DNA from: Gammaproteobacteria bacterium
GTDB taxonomy: Bacteria; Pseudomonadota; Gammaproteobacteria; Acidithiobacillales; Acidithiobacillaceae
DNA: 64,000 nucleotides
NCBI GenBank assembly: GCA_023381645.1
Contig: JAMCRJ010000060.1
Location: 17,041-81,040, forward strand
Direction of reading: 5' to 3'
Below, piece after piece: positions 59,195 to 64,000 of this stretch. How positions within the stretch are numbered: position 1 is the first letter of the stretch; the number at the start of each line of letters is the position of its first letter. The position numbers and the translations under genes were made by a program. The notes under the pieces are model-generated. The model ran no database searches, was not told the DNA's origin, and saw only the letters and a program-made list of their open reading frames with translations.

Positions 59195-59998
59195 ATGACT
59201 GAAAAGTTCTCTAAGAGGCACGGATACCAGCAAGCGCACGAAAAAGAAATTACGGTGCGGCAGGATGCCCCCTATGAACTGCGTGGGATGCTGATTCAGA
59301 TTGCCTATGATTGTGGATTTCGACCAAAAATTCTTCGCCCATTGGTATGTCGTATACTCAGAAAACATCCAGATTTAGACAATTGGTCTGAATTCCCCAA
59401 CATCGACGATGAAGTGCACGTACTCATTGATAACTGTGAGTGGTACCGGGTGTATGACATCATTGAGGGTATCTCCGGTGGCATGCGCGAAACCCCGTAC
59501 ACCTACAAAGCCGATATGTTCCAGGGCGAAATAAACGACTACTTCTGCGAAAATGGCATCGGTTGGAAACTGTCAGAGGGCAGGCTCGAGATGCGCGGCC
59601 CCGGAGTGTTTGAAGAAATTATTGATACTGCGGAACGACAACTGGATACCAAAAAATTCAGTACGGCTCAGAGTGAACTCCATGAGGCGCGTCGTGATTT
59701 GTCTCGGCGGCCTGCACCCGACATAACCGGCGGAATCCAGCATTCCATGGCGGCGCTCGAATGCGTGGCTCGTGAAGCTTGTGGTGACACCAAGGCAACT
59801 CTCGGCGATATTATGAAGCGCTACCCGGATACGGTTCCTCGGCCACTTGATGAGGCCATTGCCAAAACCTGGGGCTACGCTTCGGAAAATGCGCGCCATG
59901 TCCGCGAGGGAAGAGGGCCAACATTCGAGGAGGCGGAGTTGGTTGTCGGCATGGTGGCTGCCCTCGCAACATACTTGGCGCGAAAACATGAAGTGTAA
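59195..59998 (+). CDS. AbiJ-like abortive-infection protein, first cassette of array 2
   Basis: 267 residues from ATG 59,195; GTG 59,192 is an alternative. The N-terminal half (KFSKRHGYQ, APYELRGMLIQIAYDCGF ... RPLVCRILRKHPD, NIDDEVHVLIDNCEWYRVYDIIE) fits the AbiJ N-terminal domain group, and the C-terminal half (SMAALECVAREACGD ... SENARHVREGRGPTFEEAELVVGMVAALATYL) the usual helical partner domain. AbiJ-type proteins stop phage by killing or arresting the cell. An attC follows immediately, so it is a cassette, though I see no attC on its 5' side. Confidence 0.75.
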   Translation: MTEKFSKRHGYQQAHEKEITVRQDAPYELRGMLIQIAYDCGFRPKILRPLVCRILRKHPDLDNWSEFPNIDDEVHVLIDNCEWYRVYDIIEGISGGMRETPYTYKADMFQGEINDYFCENGIGWKLSEGRLEMRGPGVFEEIIDTAERQLDTKKFSTAQSELHEARRDLSRRPAPDITGGIQHSMAALECVAREACGDTKATLGDIMKRYPDTVPRPLDEAIAKTWGYASENARHVREGRGPTFEEAELVVGMVAALATYLARKHEV

Positions 59999-60051
59999 TA
60001 ACCCTGAGCCGCGCGAAAAAGCCTCGCAGGCCTTTTAGCCCCACGTTGGGC
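59996..60051 (+). other. attC recombination site 16
   Basis: TAATAAC (overlapping the stop) to GTTGGGC (60,045-60,051). The stem GAGCCGCGCGAAAAAGCC is partly degenerate against GCCTCGCAGGCC; the right box is good. Confidence 0.6.
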
Positions 60052-60090
60052 GATATCATTGCCCCGTTGCCAGCCTCACCGGAGTAGCAC

Positions 60091-60456
60091 ATGACAAAAT
60101 CAACTACCACATACTGGAACGTACTCAGTTCTCAAGCGCAGGAACGCTGGGCACCTGTCAAAGGGCTGGAAGGTGTGGCCGAGGAACTGACTCTGAGTAT
60201 TGACGGAGAGTCAGGCGAGTACACGAAATTGACTCGGTTTCTTCCAGGGGCAGATACAACGCCCTTCGGCGGCAAGACGCATCTCTACCCTGAAGAGGTA
60301 TTCATCGTCAGCGGCCGACTGTATGACAAAGCGTTTGAAATGTGGTTGGAGACGGGACACTACGCTAGCAGAAAACCTGGTGAACTTCATGGGCCATTCA
60401 AGACCGATGTTGGGTGCGTTGTGTTGGAAATATCGTTTCCCAATCGCATTGGTTAG
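60091..60456 (+). CDS. Cupin-domain (ChrR-like) protein
   Basis: 121 residues. WAPVKGLEGVAEELTLSIDGESGEYTKLTRFLPGAD and THLYPEEVFIVSGRLYD, then ASRKPGELHGPFKTDVGCVVLEIS, follow the two conserved cupin stretches, with His/Glu ligands in HLYPEEVF and the second His in ELHGPF. It is similar in kind to the ChrR C-terminal cupins. It differs from the cupin cassette at 999. The role is unknown; single-gene cassette. Confidence 0.75.
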   Translation: MTKSTTTYWNVLSSQAQERWAPVKGLEGVAEELTLSIDGESGEYTKLTRFLPGADTTPFGGKTHLYPEEVFIVSGRLYDKAFEMWLETGHYASRKPGELHGPFKTDVGCVVLEISFPNRIG

Positions 60457-60464
60457 CCCATGTC

Positions 60465-60530
60465 GCCCAATCCATCATTCCACCGGACCTGCGCGAAAAG
60501 CCTCGCAGGCCTGTTAGCTCCACGTTAGGC
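60465..60530 (+). other. attC recombination site 17
   Basis: GCCCAAT to GTTAGGC (60,524-60,530), with stem CCACCGGACCTGCGCG AAAAGC CTCGCAGGCCTG. The left arm CCCAATCCATCATTCCACCGG is nearly that of the site at 15,891 in array 1. Confidence 0.85.
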
Positions 60531-60563
60531 AGTCCGACATTTCACCAGTTCAGAGATATTAAA

Positions 60564-61025
60564 ATGGATGTTCAAATCGTCGATTTCCCAGAAACCAAGG
60601 TTGCGGTCTTAGAACACTGTGGCTCCCCAGCACTGGAGCACGAAACTGTCCGAAAACTCATTGCATGGCGTCTTGAAAATCGTCTACCGCCTGACAGGCA
60701 TCGCAGTTATGGGGTTCATTACAACGACCCGCGTACAACGCCACCGGCAGAATATCGAGTGGACTTTTGCCTATCCGTAGAGCGTGACGTTTCGCCCAAT
60801 CCACAAGGCGTAGTAAACAAGTTCATTCCCGCTGGCCGCTGCGCTGTTGTGCGTCATCTCGGGTCACGCGAGAACGTATCGGCAGCGGTATATCTTTACG
60901 AGGTCTGGTTCCCCAATAGTGATGAAACTCTGCGAGATTTTCCAATCTTTTTTCACTACGTGAATGTCGGCCCACAAGTACAGGAGCGCGAAATGATTAC
61001 GGACGTATATCTCCCACTGCTATGA
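60564..61025 (+). CDS. GyrI-like small-molecule-binding protein
   Basis: 153 residues from ATG 60,564. MDVQIVDFPETKVAVLEHCGSP opens like the GyrI/effector-binding domain (the P-x-x-xVAVxxHxG pattern), and YRVDFCLSVERD, KFIPAGRCAVVRHLGSRENVSAAV and YLYEVWFPNSDETLRDFPIFFHYVN complete it. Stand-alone members bind hydrophobic compounds or DNA gyrase; some are hydrolases. No AraC domain is attached. Single-gene cassette. Confidence 0.85.
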   Translation: MDVQIVDFPETKVAVLEHCGSPALEHETVRKLIAWRLENRLPPDRHRSYGVHYNDPRTTPPAEYRVDFCLSVERDVSPNPQGVVNKFIPAGRCAVVRHLGSRENVSAAVYLYEVWFPNSDETLRDFPIFFHYVNVGPQVQEREMITDVYLPLL

Positions 61026-61065
61026 GGTCCCAAATGCAGGAAAAATCTGCGGCTGCGAGTAAACT

Positions 61066-61128
61066 GCCTAACCCTGCGCTCAAGCGAGACGGCGCAAAAG
61101 CACGCGGCCCCTTAGCTACACGTTAGCC
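61066..61128 (+). other. attC recombination site 18
   Basis: GCCTAAC (61,066-61,072) to GTTAGCC (61,122-61,128), stem AAGCGAGACGGCGC / CACGCGGCCCCTTAG. This stem family (GCGCAAAAGYACGCGGCCC) recurs at 61,598 and 62,681. Confidence 0.85.
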
Positions 61129-61148
61129 GTCCCTAGAGGAATTCTCCT

Positions 61149-61670
61149 ATGCCCCCAGAAGAACTTGAGCGCTACCTTCATGCACATATCCCGTTGTCGA
61201 AAGCAATGGAGGTCTCAGTGCTTGAGGTGCAGCCGCAGTCAATCACGTTGAGCGCGCCATTGGCACCGAACATCAATCACCGCGATACCGTGTTTGGCGG
61301 AAGCGCATCTGCCGTTGCAATCTTGGCTGCCTGGTCGCTGTTGCACATTTACCTGACCGACGAAGGCATCGCGAGCCAGTTGGTCATCCAAAGGAACACA
61401 ATGTCTTATGCACTTCCAATCAATGGAACATTCACTGCTGTGGCAGCGATGCCGAGCGCTGAAGACTGGGTGCGGTTTCTTCGAATATTCAAGCGCAAAG
61501 GTAAGGCACGAATCACCGTTGCCTCCGATTTACACTTCGCGGGTCAAGTCGCTGGGCGGTTCGAAGGCGAGTTCGCGGCTCTGGGCACAACCGACGCGTT
61601 CAACCCTACGCGCAAGCGTGACAGTGCAAAAGTAAGCGGCCCCTTGGCTACATGTTGGGCCACTACGTAA
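61149..61670 (+). CDS. YiiD-like hotdog thioesterase
   Basis: 173 residues with GAGGAATT upstream. LHAHIPLSKAMEVSVLEVQPQSITLSAPLAPNINHRDTVFGGSASAVAILAAWSLL is the hotdog fold opening with the 'HRDTVFGGS' active-site loop of the YiiD C-terminal thioesterase family. The first 150 residues form the domain; the last 23 (FNPTRKRDSAKVSGPLATCW) are translated from the attC hairpin. The substrate is presumably an acyl-CoA or acyl carrier protein thioester. Confidence 0.8.
   Translation: MPPEELERYLHAHIPLSKAMEVSVLEVQPQSITLSAPLAPNINHRDTVFGGSASAVAILAAWSLLHIYLTDEGIASQLVIQRNTMSYALPINGTFTAVAAMPSAEDWVRFLRIFKRKGKARITVASDLHFAGQVAGRFEGEFAALGTTDAFNPTRKRDSAKVSGPLATCWATT
61598..61660 (+). other. attC recombination site 19
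   Basis: GTTCAAC to GTTGGGC (61,654-61,660), lying wholly inside the thioesterase reading frame. Stem AAGCGTGACAGTGC / TAAGCGGCCCCTT. Confidence 0.8.
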
Positions 61671-61674
61671 ATTC

Positions 61675-62214
61675 ATGAAGGCACCTGAATTCATCGAAAC
61701 CGAACGACTCAGGCTGCGTCGTCCTCTGCCGTCCGACGCCGATGCAATCTTTGCCCGTTACGCAAGCGACCCCGATGTCACCCGGTATCTAGGGTGGCAT
61801 CGACACAAGTCAATTGAACAAACCAGAGAGTTTCTTTCGTTTTGTAATGATGCTTGGAGAAAATCGCCGGGGGGTCCTTACATTATCGAATCGCGCGATT
61901 CTCGGACTATTCTCGGCAGCACAGGTTTTGAATTTGAAACCCCTTTTCGCGCCGCCGTCGGTTATGTGCTGGCGAAAGACGCATGGGGGCGTGGTTATGC
62001 AACCGAAGCACTTCGGTCACTTATTATCGTTGGCCCCGGTATTGGCGTTCGCTATCTCTACGCTTATTGTCATCCTGAACACAAGGCATCCTCTCGGGTG
62101 CTGGAGAAATGTGGCTTCACCTTGGAAAGTACACTTCGGAACCATTCAGAGTTCCCAAACCTTGAAGGCATCGGTCCGAAAGATGTGCTACGCTATATCA
62201 CGGCATTCGGCTAA
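61675..62214 (+). CDS. GNAT N-acetyltransferase (RimJ/RimL-like)
   Basis: 179 residues, starting 14 bases after attC 19. FIETERLRLRRPLPSDADAIFARYASDPDVTRYLGW is the usual family start; VGYVLAKDAWGRGYATEALRSLI is the acetyl-CoA pyrophosphate loop (here GRGYAT), and CHPEHKASSRVLEKCGF is the final motif. The substrate may be a ribosomal protein N-terminus, an amino acid or an aminoglycoside-like compound. No attC separates it from the next gene, so the two share a cassette. Confidence 0.88.
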   Translation: MKAPEFIETERLRLRRPLPSDADAIFARYASDPDVTRYLGWHRHKSIEQTREFLSFCNDAWRKSPGGPYIIESRDSRTILGSTGFEFETPFRAAVGYVLAKDAWGRGYATEALRSLIIVGPGIGVRYLYAYCHPEHKASSRVLEKCGFTLESTLRNHSEFPNLEGIGPKDVLRYITAFG

Positions 62215-62257
62215 TAACGTGGCAGATGTCATACATTTTTCAGAGAGGATTTGACTC

Positions 62258-62671
62258 ATGCTTCCCGTATTCAAAAACCCAATAGTTCTGTTAAGGCTCG
62301 AAGGTCTTGCTGTCTTTCTCTTGGCGCTCGTCATTTATTGGCAGCAGTCTTTCGGATGGACACTGTTTTGGTCAACGGTATTACTCCCAGACCTTGCCCT
62401 CCTTGGGTATCTCGTTAATGCCATGGTTGGCTCAACGGCGTACAACGTCACGCATTCAAAGTTGTTACCTGGAGCATTGGCTGTTTTTGCCATCGTTACG
62501 AGTAATGCCTTGTTCTTGGCCTTGGCTCTTATTTGGTTTGTTCACATCGGCGTAGACAGGATGTTGGGGTATGGCCTAAAGTACCCGGAGGGGTTCAAGG
62601 TAACCCATCTCGGCACCATTGGGACGATGGGTGGCGAATTACGCGGCAGCTATTTGCCTTGTGGAAAATAA
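62258..62671 (+). CDS. DUF4260 membrane protein
   Basis: 137 residues with AGAGAGGATT upstream. Four hydrophobic segments (LEGLAVFLLALVIYWQQ, LFWSTVLLPDLALLGYLVNA, LLPGALAVFAIVT, LALIWFVHIGVDRMLGYGLKYPEGF) and the family's C-terminal signature (HIGVDRMLGYGLKYP...F..THLG) support DUF4260. Function unknown. It is the second gene of a cassette started by the acetyltransferase. Confidence 0.85.
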   Translation: MLPVFKNPIVLLRLEGLAVFLLALVIYWQQSFGWTLFWSTVLLPDLALLGYLVNAMVGSTAYNVTHSKLLPGALAVFAIVTSNALFLALALIWFVHIGVDRMLGYGLKYPEGFKVTHLGTIGTMGGELRGSYLPCGK

Positions 62672-62680
62672 AAATATATA

Positions 62681-62738
62681 GCCCTGCAGTCAGACGTAAC
62701 AGCGCAAAAGTACGCGGCCCTTTGGCTCCCCGTTGGGC
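62681..62738 (+). other. attC recombination site 20
   Basis: GCCCTGC in place of a normal left box, to GTTGGGC (62,732-62,738). Stem CAGACGTAACAGCGC / GTACGCGGCCCTTTG is imperfect. The same GCCCTGC left box occurs at 63,594. Confidence 0.6.
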
Positions 62739-62772
62739 AGCTCTCAGTAGTAACACTCGCGAGGAAAAGGCG

Positions 62773-63552
62773 ATGACCCATACACACATGACAAGAAGTC
62801 AATTCCACCACAACGACCTGACGCTGTCATACCTCGATACAGGTGGGGAGGGCCAGACACTGATTGCCCTCCACGCGCTTTGGATGGAGGCCGCCACCTA
62901 CACCCGGCTTGCAGTTGCACTATCACCCGAGTGGCGCGTCATTGCCATGGACCAACGCGGACACGGTTATTCTGACCACGCGCTGAGTTATACACGCAAA
63001 GACTATATAGGTGATGTGGCCGCGCTGGTCGAGCATCTTGAGGTAGACAAAGCCGTTCTACTGGGTAACTCGCTCGGTGGTGTAAACGCCTACCAGTTCG
63101 CCGCGAGGCATCCCGAGCGTGTAGAGGCTCTCGTCATTGAAGACATCGGTGCCGCACCTGATGCTGATGCTTCGTTTGTGTTAGCTTGGGAGGGTATCTT
63201 TCCAAGCCGTGAAGCGCTTGAAGAACACATCGGGCAACGGCTGGCGCCATACGTCCTGGATTCCTTTCGCTCTACCCCAAACGGCTGGCGGCTTGCGTTC
63301 GAACCTCGCGAGATGCTTGAATCACAGCTTCAGCTCAATGGCGACCATTGGGCAGACTGGCTCGCGACTGAATGCCTGGCTCTTTTGATCCGGGGACGTG
63401 AGAGTCGGCTCACGACGCAAGACCAACTCGCAGAAATGGCAGCGCGACGGCCAAACACTCGGCTCGTTACGCTTGACGGCGGGCACGTAGTCCATCAGGA
63501 CAATCCGAGTGGCTTTGCGGACATTGTGCGGGAGTTCTTGCATGACCTTTGA
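62773..63552 (+). CDS. Alpha/beta hydrolase
   Basis: 259 residues from ATG 62,773. LSYLDTGGEGQTLIALHALW gives the oxyanion region, VIAMDQRGHGYSDH the conserved D-x-R-G-x-G, and LLGNSLGGVNAYQFAARHPERV the nucleophile elbow with Ser; the catalytic His is in LDGGHVVHQDNPSGF. The HALWME opening (normally HGxxM) is slightly unusual. The substrate is unknown. Single-gene cassette. Confidence 0.9.
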   Translation: MTHTHMTRSQFHHNDLTLSYLDTGGEGQTLIALHALWMEAATYTRLAVALSPEWRVIAMDQRGHGYSDHALSYTRKDYIGDVAALVEHLEVDKAVLLGNSLGGVNAYQFAARHPERVEALVIEDIGAAPDADASFVLAWEGIFPSREALEEHIGQRLAPYVLDSFRSTPNGWRLAFEPREMLESQLQLNGDHWADWLATECLALLIRGRESRLTTQDQLAEMAARRPNTRLVTLDGGHVVHQDNPSGFADIVREFLHDL

Positions 63553-63593
63553 GTTCATTCGCTTATTCACTAATTGTGCGCGATTCTCGTCCA

Positions 63594-63651
63594 GCCCTGC
63601 AGTCAAGCGGAACGCGCCGCTTTTGGCGCGTTCCGTACCCTTACGCTAGAC
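63594..63651 (+). other. attC recombination site 21
   Basis: GCCCTGC (63,594-63,600) to GCTAGAC (63,645-63,651), with a perfect stem GCGGAACGCGCC GCTTTT GGCGCGTTCCGT. The right box deviates from GTTRRRY. Confidence 0.65.
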
Positions 63652-63664
63652 AGGCAGGCAGCCT

Positions 63665-64000
63665 ATGGGATTTACGCTTGATAAAGTTGTACCGTGGGGA
63701 CGTTCGTATGACGAATACGTCAGTATGTTCGGCCTTTCTGAGGATGATTTAACGCTTCGTATTCTCGGCTGTGGAGATGGCCCTGCCGCATTCAATTCTT
63801 TGTTAACAAAATGTGGTGGAAGTGTCACCTCAGTAGACCCTATCTATGCTTTTGACGCTGCGCAAATCAGAAGCCTCGTCGCCGAAACATACGAAACCGT
63901 GATGACCCAGGCGCGCAAGAACCAGGGCGACTACGTTTGGGAAGCCATTCCATCGGTTGAACAACTCGGGAGTATTCGCATGTCCGCGATGGAAAATTTC
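63665..64000 (+). CDS. SAM-dependent methyltransferase-like protein, 3' end outside window
   Basis: The frame from ATG 63,665 stays open to the window end (112 codons). VPWGRSYDEYVSMFGLSEDDL precedes ILGCGDGPAAFN and GGSVTSVDPIY, a Rossmann methyltransferase motif I (LGCGDGP) and the acidic end of the second strand (SVDP). The group is often annotated as 'SAM-dependent methyltransferase' without known substrate. It is the last visible cassette of array 2. Confidence 0.75.
   Translation, partial: MGFTLDKVVPWGRSYDEYVSMFGLSEDDLTLRILGCGDGPAAFNSLLTKCGGSVTSVDPIYAFDAAQIRSLVAETYETVMTQARKNQGDYVWEAIPSVEQLGSIRMSAMENF

Overview
The window reads as a GC-rich Gram-negative chromosome. It carries LPS heptose genes, an LpoA-type lipoprotein and an OprD-like porin, and the order rsmI / lpoA-yraN-SIS protein is familiar from Gammaproteobacteria. 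An Acidithiobacillus-like host is my guess from gene content; no rRNA is present to test it.

Layout. (1) 1-16.84 kb: a promoter-poor array of integron gene cassettes, all on the + strand, separated by attC recombination sites. I mark about 17 complete or damaged sites. Cargo includes toxin-antitoxin pairs (a RelE/ParE-type pair, BrnTA, a BrnT-like pair, YefM-YoeB, HicBA), nucleases (Mrr, PD-(D/E)XK-like, GIY-YIG-like), an XcyI/Cfr9I-like restriction-modification pair, and small enzymes and unknowns. The array is scarred by IS3 and IS110 remnants and by two damaged group II introns; the longer one sits exactly inside an attC R' box. (2) 16.9-21.8 kb: core genes (ferritin-like DUF455, tsaD, a TPR protein, plsY, folB, rimO). 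(3) 21.8-30.2 kb: a three-gene minus-strand island (PLD-helicase, Eco57I-like methyltransferase, SMC-like ATPase), probably defensive, lying between nfu-like and rimO. (4) 30.2-45.5 kb: core genes (folM-like, midA-like, ctaG-like, hemN, metR-like, porin, then a six-gene operon lpoA-yraN-gmhA/hldE2-glcD-rmd1-waaF, and rsmI). (5) tRNA-Phe at 45,471, followed by 45.6-53.4 kb of a mobile element. It has an AlpA-like regulator, a 1126-residue rolling-circle replicase joined to an SF1 helicase behind a near-consensus LexA box, two small genes, and about 1.2 kb of non-coding DNA full of long inverted repeats. (6) 53.8-59.1 kb: a type I restriction-like operon (hsdM, Sel1/membrane protein, HEPN protein, half-size hsdS, unknown) with no hsdR and every junction a 4-bp ATGA overlap. 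(7) 59.2-64.0 kb: a second + strand cassette array starting with an AbiJ-like gene and running off the window.

How the parts fit. The two arrays flank about 42 kb of core genome and inserted islands. No integron integrase is visible. The replicase element looks like an SOS-inducible satellite or integrated replicon: replicase, LexA box, regulator and structured putative origin are present, but no capsid, conjugation or integrase genes. The most novel candidates are the replicase-helicase fusion with its hairpin region, and the HsdM/Sel1/HEPN/half-HsdS operon, whose HEPN gene sits behind a 22-codon relic of a duplicated hsdS start.
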